From positions 1 to 46,461 of the forward strand of contig JAQXVL010000061.1 of the NCBI GenBank assembly GCA_029224905.1: DNA of 46,461 nt, given 5' to 3'. This document shows, piece by piece, positions 28,164 to 37,900 of this stretch; within the stretch, counting starts at the first letter, position 1, and every line of letters begins with the position of its first letter. The position numbers were made by a program, and so were the translations under genes. The notes beneath the pieces are model-generated. The model searched no databases, was not told the DNA's origin, and saw only the letters and a list, made by a program, of their open reading frames with translations. This DNA comes from Bacteroidales bacterium. Lineage in GTDB: Bacteria > Bacteroidota > Bacteroidia > Bacteroidales > Muribaculaceae.

Positions 28164-29147
28164 TTACATTATGCGAATGCTCTTATGTTTATTTTTGTTC
28201 TTATCTCCTAAGTTCAATTTCACGTTATAGCCGACAAACACCTCGTGCGAACCGCTGCTGGCTTTCGAAATCGCCGACGTCGGATAGTCGTAGTTGTAAC
28301 CCACAAAGAAGTTCTTAAACTCGGCGCCTAACTGCACCGAAACGGCATCTTTGTAGCGATATGCCACACCTCCCGACAAGAATTTATTGTAGCGCACGCG
28401 GGCTGTTACCTCCGGCTGAACACTCTTAAAGTCGCTGCGGACATTAAAAGAGGGCTGTATTTCAAATAACGTATTTTTTATCGGAATATTGCTACCACCC
28501 ATAAAATAAAACATTCGTCCGGCTTGCGTCTCATACATCGCCTCGTCGGAACCTTCGTCGGTGTTGAGCGATACGGTAGGCTCCATCAGGTGCGTTGCCG
28601 AGATACCTGCCCAGAACCATTTGTGCGTGTAGTAGACGCCGGCATTCATGTCGAACGCCGTGCCGTGAAGGTCGTTGCGCGGAATTGCGTCGTCGGTGTC
28701 TTGATGAAACTCATCGTCGTCGGGAATGTAGACCTTCGAACCTTTGAAATTCTGGTCGAAAATACCGACTTGCACGCCAATCGACAACTCACCGCCGAGC
28801 AACTTTTGCTTATACGCCACCTGCGCTCCCGCATTCAGATTCGAGAAAAGTCCGATGCTCTCCTGCTGGAACATAACGCCCACGCCGATTCGCTTCTTCC
28901 CAATCTTAACGGGCATATCGGCACTCGCCAAAAACGCTGTCGGCGCATTCGGAATGCCCACCCATTGCAAGCGCGTGCCACCCATAATGTGCAGAAAATC
29001 CGTTCTGCCGATGGCTGCCGGGTTGTAGTACGACGGCAACGCCCAGTATTGCGACAACTGTGTGTCGACCTGCGCCGAACACGTAAACGCCGTCGCAACC
29101 GCCACGACGATTGCCATCTTTCTTCCTATGTTTCTTAATCCAAGCAC
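28164..29147 (-). CDS. porP: PorP/SprF family type IX secretion membrane protein
   Basis: 327 aa; TCSAQVDTQLSQYWALPSYYNPAAIGRTD, 'RVRYNKFLSGGVAYRYKDAVSVQLGAEF', 'FFVGYNYDYPTSAISKASSGSHEVFVGYNVKL'. Confidence 0.93.
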   Translation of the reverse strand: MLGLRNIGRKMAIVVAVATAFTCSAQVDTQLSQYWALPSYYNPAAIGRTDFLHIMGGTRLQWVGIPNAPTAFLASADMPVKIGKKRIGVGVMFQQESIGLFSNLNAGAQVAYKQKLLGGELSIGVQVGIFDQNFKGSKVYIPDDDEFHQDTDDAIPRNDLHGTAFDMNAGVYYTHKWFWAGISATHLMEPTVSLNTDEGSDEAMYETQAGRMFYFMGGSNIPIKNTLFEIQPSFNVRSDFKSVQPEVTARVRYNKFLSGGVAYRYKDAVSVQLGAEFKNFFVGYNYDYPTSAISKASSGSHEVFVGYNVKLNLGDKNKNKHKSIRIM

Positions 29148-29149
29148 TT

Positions 29150-29869
29150 CTACTCAAAATAAAATGTAAACACCACCATATTCGAGACGGCTTTGTCTAA
29201 CGAATTGGTAAACTTCAGTTTGTCGGGGTCTTCAGCCAAGTCGGGACGGTCCTTTTTCAGCAGATTCTTCAATCCGAAGCAGAACTTTACCTCGGGAATA
29301 AACTTGAAAAACGGCACGTAGACATCAAGTCCCAAGCCCACCGTGGCATAAAGGTCCGTATTGCTCAACTGCAGCAACTCGCCGTCCTTCTTCTTCGACA
29401 CGTCGAACGACGCCATAACGCCGGCTGTGACGTACGGGCGCATATTGTGATAGCGAAGCGCCGACACCTTCAAGTCGACCGGAACAACCACGCTACTGTT
29501 TTTGATGTTTTGCTTTTCGACATTTCCGCTGACTGATTCGCGAAAAGTCACCGTGCGGCTGCCGAAATACATACCCGGCGACAAGCGTAAATTAAAATGC
29601 TGCCCAAGGCGCAAATCGCCGAGCATATTCACGCAAAATCCCGGCTGCAAATCCGTCACGTCGGCAAACCACGACTCACCGCTCTCGGTCGTATAGCCGT
29701 TGTGCGTGAGCCACAGACTCTGGTTCTGAAAGCCCACCGAAAAGCCGTAGTGAACGCGTTTCATATCTGCATAAGGACGATTAAGTATCTTGTCGTTGTC
29801 CTGCGCACGCACAGTCGACGACAACAATACCGTCAAAATCACTGCAATATGAACCAAAAATTTTTTCAT
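29150..29869 (-). CDS. porT: PorT-like outer-membrane beta-barrel protein (T9SS-associated)
   Basis: ORF 29150-29971; preferred start MKKFLVHIAVILTVLLSSTVRAQ at 29869; 'MKRVHYGFSVGFQNQSLWLTHNG...', 'NLRLSPGMYFGSRTVTF', 'VVPVDLKVSALRYHNMRPYVTAGV', 'FIPEVKFCFGLKNLLKKDRPD'; genomic context. Confidence 0.75.
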   Translation of the reverse strand: MKKFLVHIAVILTVLLSSTVRAQDNDKILNRPYADMKRVHYGFSVGFQNQSLWLTHNGYTTESGESWFADVTDLQPGFCVNMLGDLRLGQHFNLRLSPGMYFGSRTVTFRESVSGNVEKQNIKNSSVVVPVDLKVSALRYHNMRPYVTAGVMASFDVSKKKDGELLQLSNTDLYATVGLGLDVYVPFFKFIPEVKFCFGLKNLLKKDRPDLAEDPDKLKFTNSLDKAVSNMVVFTFYFE

Positions 29870-29972
29870 ATATTCCTTTAACGCAAAAAATCGGCGATTA
29901 TTGCCAACATTGCAAATTTTCGTGAAATTCATCTCTGAAAAGCGGAGAGCGGAGAGGCAATAACGGTACACC

Positions 29973-29999
29973 CTTACCTCTTACCTCTTACCTCTTACC
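29973..29999. repeat. Heptanucleotide tandem repeat (CTTACCT, about 3.9 copies)
   Basis: CTTACCTCTTACCTCTTACCTCTTACC read directly. Confidence 0.9.
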
Positions 30000-30073
30000 C
30001 GACATGCCGCTTCCACCGCAATCGCGCGTAATCTATGCATTCTTCATCTTGAATAAGGTTGTATATATCATAG

Positions 30074-30109
30074 AAATGTCAAGTTTCTGCATGTAAGAAC
30101 TTGACATTT
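30074..30109. repeat. 12-bp perfect inverted repeat
   Basis: AAATGTCAAGTT (30074-30085) / AACTTGACATTT (30098-30109), 12-nt loop, followed on + strand by TGGTTTTTT. Confidence 0.85.
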
Positions 30110-30205
30110 TGGTTTTTTGAGAAAAAAGTTGCCGGAACGACAACGAAAGTTGTGCTGTAAGGCTACAGACACAAGGGTATGGCGACTGTGACGGAATCGA
30201 TGCAC

Positions 30206-30226
30206 GATAAACAATAAACGATAAAC
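30206..30226. repeat. Heptanucleotide repeat (G/A)ATAAAC, 3 copies
   Basis: GATAAAC AATAAAC GATAAAC, with a further CAATAAAC nearby at about 30233-30240. Confidence 0.85.
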
Positions 30227-30242
30227 GCGAAGCAATAAACAC

Positions 30243-30280
30243 TAAGCGAGGAGGACGGCGGTGCCGATTCTCCTCGCTTA
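30243..30280 (-). terminator. Hairpin downstream of rhaD (possible terminator)
   Basis: TAAGCGAGGAG (30243-30253) / CTCCTCGCTTA (30270-30280), perfect 11-bp stem; no strong T-run on the minus side. Confidence 0.55.
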
Positions 30281-30300
30281 CCTAATATATACCCGTACGA

Positions 30301-31113
30301 TTATTTCGGAAGGTGGAAAACGGTGGAAATTTCTTGCATTTGTTCGTCTGACATTCCTTTCGGTTGGAAGCCCATTGAGCAAGAATCCTTATAGATAATT
30401 GCGCTCTTTGTGAGCGTATCAATCATGTCGAATGCTTCCATCACGTTTTCGCCGACGGCAAACACGCCGTGCTTTTCCCACATCACCACGTCGTAGTCGT
30501 CGTCGATGGCACGGATTGTGGCATCGGCAAGTTCTACCGAGCCGGGGAGCATATAAGGCACGATTCCGAGTCCGCGCGGGCAGAATGCCTTGGTCTCGGG
30601 AATCATACTCCAAAGCAACTTCGTCAGCACGTCCTTTTCGAGGAAGCGGTCGCAATGCGACAGTGCCACCAACTCAATCGGGTGCGTGTGGACCGACGCT
30701 TTGTAGGTCGAACCTTTGCCAATCAGATAGTTATGTACCGAAAGATGTGACGGCAGTTCGGATGTCGGCATAACCTCGCGGTCGGCAATGATTTCGTAGT
30801 GCGCGCAGTCGTCGGTAATGCGGATAATCGAGCCGTTGTCCATCGGGTTGCGGGCAAGGTCGCGCATACGACGATTTGTGCCTTTGCAATAGAAAAATTG
30901 ACCTTTGAGGTGCGGAAGAGTTACACCGATTGCTTTGGGCGCACCGATTGCCGGCGCTTGACGAAGTGCGTCGTCGACCCGGTCGGTTACGTTGACGGTA
31001 ATGTTGCCGCCATTGCGCTCCGCCCAGCCTTTTTGCCAAAGATAGCCGGCAACTTCGGCTACTTGGTATACCTCGTGGGCAAGCGCTGCGTTATTGTCTA
31101 AACAAGAATTCAT
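30301..31113 (-). CDS. rhaD: Rhamnulose-1-phosphate aldolase
   Basis: 270 aa class II aldolase; GWAERNGGNITVNVTDR, SELPSHLSVHNYLIGKGSTYKASVHTHPIELVALSH, MWEKHGVFAVGENVMEAFDMID. Confidence 0.95.
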   Translation of the reverse strand: MNSCLDNNAALAHEVYQVAEVAGYLWQKGWAERNGGNITVNVTDRVDDALRQAPAIGAPKAIGVTLPHLKGQFFYCKGTNRRMRDLARNPMDNGSIIRITDDCAHYEIIADREVMPTSELPSHLSVHNYLIGKGSTYKASVHTHPIELVALSHCDRFLEKDVLTKLLWSMIPETKAFCPRGLGIVPYMLPGSVELADATIRAIDDDYDVVMWEKHGVFAVGENVMEAFDMIDTLTKSAIIYKDSCSMGFQPKGMSDEQMQEISTVFHLPK

Positions 31114-31125
31114 AATAATTACATT

Positions 31126-32124
31126 TTACGATAATAATTGCGGGAGGAACGACGAAAGGATAAGCAGCGCCAGACCTGTCAAAAGCACGACAATGGTGCG
31201 GCGATTGCAGCCTTTCCACTCTTTGAGGATGATTCCCCACACGTTTGAGAATGTTACGTTGAGCGCCATCAAGATGCACCACGAGAACGTCAACAGCGTA
31301 GCCGAACCGGTCAGGAAGCCTTTACCCAGACTGAGTCCGAAGAATTGGCTGTACCAGAGCACACCGGCGAGGGCGCAAAAGAGGATGTTGCCGAGGCGGT
31401 TGTCCTTGCGTGCATAGTCGCCCCATGTGTGATTTTTTGCATTTTGATAGAGGCAATACGCGGCATTCGACAAGAATCCGCCAAGTGTAACGAGCATTGT
31501 TGCTATCAGCGAACTGTAAATTTCGGGAGTGCCTTCGAAATGCAAAGCCGAGCCGAATTCGAGGCCGATGTTGAAGCATGCGCTCATCAGACCTGCCAGC
31601 ACGGCAACGGTTAAGCCTTTAGTGAAGTTAAACTCCTGTTTTTCATCGCTTTTAGCATTTTTCTGACGCATAGAGCCGGCAACGCCGATAACCGAGATGC
31701 CGATGAGCGTCACGGCAACGCCGATGAGCACCGGCGAGGTAAGCGCCTCCGTATTACCCATGAGCACCGGTCCGAGAATCGTACCCAGTGCAGCGCAGGT
31801 GCCGAGCGAAATGCTTTGTCCGAGCGCCACGCCGAGATAGCGCATCGACAGACCGAAAGTAAGTCCGCCGACGCCCCAGAGCACGCCGGAAAGCGCTGTC
31901 ATTGCAGCATCACCGGGATGTGCCGCAAGCAGTGCGAAAATCGATTCGCCTTCGGGTACGGCAAGCATAGCGCCGACTATCGGGAATACTATCCATGCAA
32001 AAACGCCCTGCACGAGCCAGAAACTTTCCCAACTCCAGTGCTTTACCTTGCGGATTGGCACGTAAGAGCTCGACTGGCAGAAACTGCCGACGGCGATTAT
32101 CAAAAGTCCGAAAAGAATTTCCAT
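31126..32124 (-). CDS. rhaT: L-rhamnose/proton symporter RhaT
   Basis: 332 aa, about 10 TM; SFCQSSSYVPIRKVKHWSWESFWLVQGVFAWIVFP, GVLWGVGGLTFGLSMRYLGVALGQSI. Confidence 0.95.
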   Translation of the reverse strand: MEILFGLLIIAVGSFCQSSSYVPIRKVKHWSWESFWLVQGVFAWIVFPIVGAMLAVPEGESIFALLAAHPGDAAMTALSGVLWGVGGLTFGLSMRYLGVALGQSISLGTCAALGTILGPVLMGNTEALTSPVLIGVAVTLIGISVIGVAGSMRQKNAKSDEKQEFNFTKGLTVAVLAGLMSACFNIGLEFGSALHFEGTPEIYSSLIATMLVTLGGFLSNAAYCLYQNAKNHTWGDYARKDNRLGNILFCALAGVLWYSQFFGLSLGKGFLTGSATLLTFSWCILMALNVTFSNVWGIILKEWKGCNRRTIVVLLTGLALLILSSFLPQLLS

Positions 32125-32140
32125 ATTCTTCAGTATTTAT

Positions 32141-32180
32141 CGCAGCATGCAAGTCGACGACGTCGGGCTTGCACGCTGCG
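32141..32180 (-). promoter_or_regulatory. Intercistronic stem-loop between rhaA and rhaT
   Basis: CGCAGCATGCAAG (32141-32153) / CTTGCACGCTGCG (32168-32180), 12 of 13 pairs; no T-run. Confidence 0.65.
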
Positions 32181-32190
32181 AGTGTTCCGA

Positions 32191-33444
32191 TTAATTACGT
32201 TTAGAGGTGATTTCAGCCTCGTAGCTCTCGATTTCGGCGATATATTCTTCGCCGACGGGAACGTTGTTGCGGAGGCAATACATATCCCAAACAGCGCCCC
32301 ACGGCATTGACTTCAGCTCTTCGAGCATAGCAAGACGTTCGAAGCCCTTGTCGGCAGCCTCATATTTGCGGAGCGATTCGATTGGCTCGAGCAACGCCAA
32401 GAGCACGCACTTCTGAGTAGCACGAGCGCCAATGATGTATGCGCCGATGCGGTTGATGCTTGCGTCGAAGTAGTCGAGACCGATGTGAACGCGGTCGATG
32501 GCGTTGCAGCGCACGATTTCGCGGCAAAGGTCGAGCGTATCGTCGTTCATAATCGTTACGTGGTCGCTATCCCAACGTACCGGACGGCTCACATGGAGCA
32601 TCAATTCGGGAACGTAGAGCAACAGCGACGAAACCTTGTCGGCAACGCTTTCCGTCGGATGGAAGTGACCGGTGTCGAGTGTCACGATTTTGTTGTTTTG
32701 AGCGCAGTAAGCGGTGTAGAAGTCGCTCGAACCGACAGTGTAGCTTTCCAAACCGATACCGAATACCTTCGACTCGAGGCAGTCCTTCATGTTGTCGTAT
32801 TTCTGAGCGAAGATTTCATCGAGCGAATCTTTGAGCAGGCTGCGATAGAGCATACGATTGACAGTGATGTCTTTGCTACCGTCGTGAATCCAAAGGTTCA
32901 TGATACACGGGTCGCCTTGACGCTTACCGATTTCCTCAGCCACGGCGCGGCAACGCTTGGTGTGTTCAATCCAGAAATCGCGGATACCCTTGTCGGGGTT
33001 AGAGAGCGAAAGCGAGCCCGATTTGGGGTGAGAGAACGACGTGCTGTTGAAGTCGAGTTTCATATTGTTTTCCTTAGCCCATTGCATCCAACTTTCGAAG
33101 TGACGCGGCTCAACTTGGTCGCGGTCGACGCGTTCGCCGGCGAAGTCGCCGTAGATTTCGTGAAGGTTAAGACGGTGTGTACCGGGAAGGAGGGTTTTCA
33201 CCTTAGCGATATCGGCACGGAGTTCATCGATATTGCGAGCCTTGCCGGGATAATTACCGGTTGCTTGGATACCGCCCGTCAGACTTCCGGCGTTTTCAAA
33301 ACCGGCAACGTCATCGGCTTGCCAGCAGTGGAGCGACAAGTGGATTTCGTTCATTTTTGCGATAGCAGCATCGGTGTCGACGCCAATGGCTGCGAAACGT
33401 TCTTTGGCGTAAGCATACGCGCTTTCAATGTTTTCAGTTTTCAT
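32191..33444 (-). CDS. rhaA: L-rhamnose isomerase
   Basis: 417 aa; EIHLSLHCWQADDVAGFE, HRLNLHEIYGDF, LDFNSTSFSHPKS, LDTGHFHPTESVADKVSSLLLYVPELMLHVSRPVRWDSDHV. Confidence 0.97.
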   Translation of the reverse strand: MKTENIESAYAYAKERFAAIGVDTDAAIAKMNEIHLSLHCWQADDVAGFENAGSLTGGIQATGNYPGKARNIDELRADIAKVKTLLPGTHRLNLHEIYGDFAGERVDRDQVEPRHFESWMQWAKENNMKLDFNSTSFSHPKSGSLSLSNPDKGIRDFWIEHTKRCRAVAEEIGKRQGDPCIMNLWIHDGSKDITVNRMLYRSLLKDSLDEIFAQKYDNMKDCLESKVFGIGLESYTVGSSDFYTAYCAQNNKIVTLDTGHFHPTESVADKVSSLLLYVPELMLHVSRPVRWDSDHVTIMNDDTLDLCREIVRCNAIDRVHIGLDYFDASINRIGAYIIGARATQKCVLLALLEPIESLRKYEAADKGFERLAMLEELKSMPWGAVWDMYCLRNNVPVGEEYIAEIESYEAEITSKRN

Positions 33445-33455
33445 ATTAATAGATT

Positions 33456-34934
33456 TTAATTGTTGTATTTCTTAGTAATTTCGAGAAATCGGTCGTAAGC
33501 GCTGTTCCAGGTGTTGCGCTCTGCCGTAGGATTGTATTCAACGAGGGTCACCGAAGCGGCAATAACGGCGCGCACGTCAGCAAGCGACTTCACCTCGGCA
33601 GCTGCACGCGCTTGCATGGCGGCATTACCCAGGGCTGTACATTCGGTCGGTCCGGCAAGCACGCGGCGTCCGATTGAGTCGCACGTAAATTGGTTAAGCA
33701 GAGCGTTTTGCGAGCCACCGCCGATGATATTAAGACGTTCGATAGGCATCGGTGCGAAGTCGTCGAGAATCTCAATCACTTGACGATAACGCAGAGCGAG
33801 GCTCTCGAAGATGCAACGTGCCACAGCCCCTACTCCTTCCGGCACAGGTTGTCCGGTCGAGCGGCAATAGTCGGCAATTGCGTCGAGCATACTCGTCGGG
33901 TTGGCGAAGCATTTGGCATCCGGATAGATGAGCGAGCGGAAAGGCTCAGCCTTGGCAACTTCGGCAGCAATCGTAGCATGGTCGACGTCGATTCCGGCGG
34001 TTTTCCATTCAGCGCGACAGCGTTCGAGCAACCACATTCCGCAGATATTTTTCAAGAAACGCGTTGTTCCGTCGACGCCACCTTCGTTGGTGAAATTTTC
34101 GCGGTAACTGAAGTCATTGATAATCGGTTCAGCGGTTTCGATGCCCATAAGGCTCCACGTACCGGAACTGAGATAAGCATAGCGTTCGTCGGCGGTCGGC
34201 ACGGCGGCAATTGCCGAAGCAGTGTCGTGTCCCGCCACAGCAATAACAGGCACGGCGCCGAGTCCGGTGAGACGTTGCACCTCCGGGCTAAGCACGCCGA
34301 TACGCGTTCCGGGCATCACAACGGGGGCGAATTGCTCGGGGCGTGCGCCGACAGCGCGAAGAAGTTCCTCGTCGAGTTGCTTTGTCACTGGATTGAGCAA
34401 TTGCGAAGTCGATGCGATGCTATATTCGGTCACCATTTCGCCGGTGAGCAGGTAACTTAGTGCATCGGGCATAAACAGAATCTTGTCGGCTGCGGCAAGT
34501 GCCGAATTGTTCGCACGACTCATCGCGAAGAGTTGATAGATTGAATTGAAATCCATCACCTGTATGCCGGTTTTTGCATACACACTGCTTGCGGGAATCG
34601 TTTTGAAAAACTCGTCGGGCATTCCTGCCGTATGCGGGTCGCGGTAACTCAGCGGAGCACTCAGAATAGCGCCGTCGGCTCCAAAGCACACAAAGTCGAC
34701 ACCCCAAGTGTCGATACCGATTGATTCGATAGCGATTCCTTGGCGAGCCACTGCGGCAAGTCCTTTGATAATCTCATTATAGAGGTGTAAAATATCCCAA
34801 TAGCAATGATTTCGCACCTCGATTATAGGGTTGGCAAAACGGCTGACCTCCTCGATGGAGATACGTCCGTCGGCTACGCGGCAAAGCATCGTGCGGCCGC
34901 TTGTAGCGCCAAGGTCTATAGCAAAATAATTCAT
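33456..34934 (-). CDS. rhaB: Rhamnulokinase
   Basis: 492 aa FGGY kinase; FAIDLGATSGRTMLCRV, IGIDTWGVDFVCFGADG, AVAGHDTASAIAAVP, LSSGTWSLMGIE, NIIGGGSQNALLNQFTCDSIGRRVLAGPTECTALGNA. Confidence 0.96.
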   Translation of the reverse strand: MNYFAIDLGATSGRTMLCRVADGRISIEEVSRFANPIIEVRNHCYWDILHLYNEIIKGLAAVARQGIAIESIGIDTWGVDFVCFGADGAILSAPLSYRDPHTAGMPDEFFKTIPASSVYAKTGIQVMDFNSIYQLFAMSRANNSALAAADKILFMPDALSYLLTGEMVTEYSIASTSQLLNPVTKQLDEELLRAVGARPEQFAPVVMPGTRIGVLSPEVQRLTGLGAVPVIAVAGHDTASAIAAVPTADERYAYLSSGTWSLMGIETAEPIINDFSYRENFTNEGGVDGTTRFLKNICGMWLLERCRAEWKTAGIDVDHATIAAEVAKAEPFRSLIYPDAKCFANPTSMLDAIADYCRSTGQPVPEGVGAVARCIFESLALRYRQVIEILDDFAPMPIERLNIIGGGSQNALLNQFTCDSIGRRVLAGPTECTALGNAAMQARAAAEVKSLADVRAVIAASVTLVEYNPTAERNTWNSAYDRFLEITKKYNN

Positions 34935-34946
34935 ATATGTTGTGTT

Positions 34947-37900
34947 TTATTTGGTTTGTTCAAAAAGTATTCTGACCGGACCGATAAGTCCCGACGACTG
35001 CAACGGCGAATCGCTGCGCCAGTCGTTGAAGTTACAGTTGGTCTTACGCTTGTCGGCGGGCTTAGCGGCATCGCCGATAAGTCGGTTCACCCACGTGTTG
35101 ACCACCGAAATTTCCACGGTATTTTCGCCGCGGCGCAATGCCTCGGTAATGTCGAGCGAGTATGGCGCGGTCCAAACGCCGCCAACGTACCTGCCGTTGA
35201 CCGTCACCTTTGCCATCACCCCAACTTTGCCCAGGTCGAGAACCACCCTGGCACCCGCCGGAGCTTCGCAATCGAACTTTCGGCTGTAGACAGCCTCGCC
35301 CGAGAAATGGCGAAGTTCGTCGTCGGCGGAGTCTTTAAGGTCGCAAATGGCGAAATTGTTGCGGCGAAGGGTTTTGCCGAATTTGTCGGTAAATGTCACG
35401 CGCCAACCGTCGTTGAGCGTAGCCAGGAAAATCGATGCCGAAGCGCTTTCGACAGGAGCCGCCTGCTCTTTCGACATAACGACGAAAGTGCTTTCGAGCG
35501 GATGCAGACGAAGAGGCACAACCGTGCGCTCGCCCGTGTCGGCAAACGCTGCTGAAGCAATCTTTCCGGACACGGGATTCCACAACTCGACATTCAAGCC
35601 CGTCGTGCGCAGCGAAGCGTCGATAGCGATGGTGTCGGTCGGCGATTGGTTGGCAACGAAGTAGATTTCGCGCCCGTCAGCAGTTGTGTTGTGAGCATAA
35701 GCCACATCGCACTTACCCGAATAAGCGCGGAAGGTGGCATCGGGCGAAATACCAAACATGTCGAGCACTTCTTTGACATCATAGCCGCTCAAGACAAAGC
35801 CTTTTCCCACCTGTCGCATTACGCGTTCGTCAGCCGACGCGCCCCAAAGTTCGTCGGCAAGGCTACGCACACGAGCATCGCAGTCGGGATAGCCCTTCAG
35901 ACTCGGCGACTTTTGCGGTTTCGGACCGAGAATGATTGCACCGTCATCGACAAGCGTGCGGATGCGCGCAAGCAGTTCCGGCGTAATCGTCTGCAACGGC
36001 GGAAGCACGAGCAAACGATAGGCATTGAGCGTGCCGGGCAGACAGAGTCGATGGTCGGCGGTTGCACTGAGGCGATTCATAATCACTTCGGCATTGATAT
36101 AGTCGAATTGATAGCCCGCAGGCAAAGCCGGGTTGGTTGCGCCGGTCATTACCGGAGCGTCTTCGCCGATAAAGTAAGCGACGTCGGCAACGTAACTACC
36201 CTGTTGCTGAAGCAAGTTGCAACGCTTCAGGTAGTCGGTAAACAAGTCCATGTGGCTGTACCAAGTGTTCTTGCGGTTGAATTCGTTGCTGAATGCGGCA
36301 TTGACACCCGGCAAAGTCGTTTCGTCGGGTTGCGACACCACGAGATGCAACAACGTACTGTTGATGCCCTCGCTGAAGAAGCGGTCACCGCGTTGCTTCA
36401 TCGTCGCCGGATAGCGCGAAAACGGCGCTCCGCCACAGGTAAACGACTCGGAGAAAATGGTAGGCTTGCCGTAGATGTGACCGCACGACGTAGCTGCGCG
36501 GTTTTCGATGTTGCCGAGTTCTCCTTCACTCCAAAACTCCCCGGCAACGTCGTCGGCTTGCCCGCCATATTGTAAAAATTCTCCGCAGAACCCCCAGTGC
36601 CCGTAGTTTTCGAGCCAGAGGCGCATACCGTCGGCATTCGCCATCTTACGCAATTCGCCGATATGATCGTAAGCGAGGCGGTCGGCAATCATGCGACGCA
36701 CATCCCACAAGAAGCGGTTCGACTGCTCTTCGTCGGCAACGATGATGCCGCCGTAAGTCAACAAGAACGGCGTCGGGTCGTAGCCAAAGCGCGACTTGAA
36801 CTGCTCGATGAAGTCGTTGCCAAAATTCTGCGCCGCGCGTTCGTAACTGTCGCAAACCATGTATTTGAGGCACTTACGCTCTTCGGCAGGAACATAGTCG
36901 ATAATTCGTCCCATAAAACTATCGTAATGGTGGCGCAGGCTCGGCAAATCCCAACGGTCGACCTCCAAACCTCGACCGTCGTCTAATGTCGGCGCATTTT
37001 CTATGTTTGTCGGGAGCATAAACGTACGCACGATACGCCAGCGTCCTTCGGGCAAAGTGCACGTCAGCGAATTGCCTTTAAGCGATGCCGAAAGGTCGAC
37101 AACGTCGGCGGCGGCAACAGCAGGCACGGCATTGCGGGCAACGATTTGTTCCCACTTATAGTCGCTCCACGTCGGCGTTGGTATTTGCAACATCTTGGCA
37201 AGAATTTTCTCCGGATATTGGTCGACGACAGGCTCCGAAGATATGCGAATCTCCTTCAGCCCCGCGCCTTTGTTTACACCGCGAAATACGATGCTCAACT
37301 CTTCGGCTTCGGTGTCAGCCAGCACATGCACGATGGGTGCGTAAGCGTCGTAGCCCACAAAAAGCCAGTCGAGGGTTCTATCAACCTTAAATTCAGCCAC
37401 TTTCGTTCGGCTTGAGCCGTTTTTTGCCCAAACTTCGGCAGTGCAGTAGATGCGGCGCTCTGCCGGATAGATAGCAATCGAGCGAGCCGTAAACGAGCCG
37501 CCGCGCGGACGCAGGTCGACAACGCACGAATCCTCGAGAGCAAATTCGGTGGTCAAATCGCCGTCGAAGAGCGATTTCTGCGACGGAGCAATATCGGTAT
37601 TTGCGTTGCCGAGTGCGACATAACTGTCCGGCAAACGATAGGCAAGCACCTTTACGTCGCTATAATAGCCGCCGTTGCCGGGTGTGTCGAAAGAGACGTT
37701 GACCGCTCCACCGTCGACTTCGACAGTTTGGTTGGCAAGATAGCGCATCGAGCCTTCCGGCTTGTTCCACGGACCGCCTGCCTGGCTCCATCCGGGAGCG
37801 TTGAAGATGCCGATGTCGATGCCGAGTTCGGTGGCGGTAGCAAGTGCCTTACGCACAATGCGGAACCACTCATCCGAGAGAATTTTGACTTTCCCCGGAG

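Noticed and set aside
29973-30226. CRISPR-like array from the short heptamer repeats
   Set aside because: Repeats are 7 bp, contiguous and without spacers; no cas genes in the window.
30033-30242. 69-aa minus strand ORF (MFIASRLSFIVYRASIP...)
   Set aside because: Mostly translation of heptamer repeats and an inverted repeat; more likely repeat-derived than a gene.
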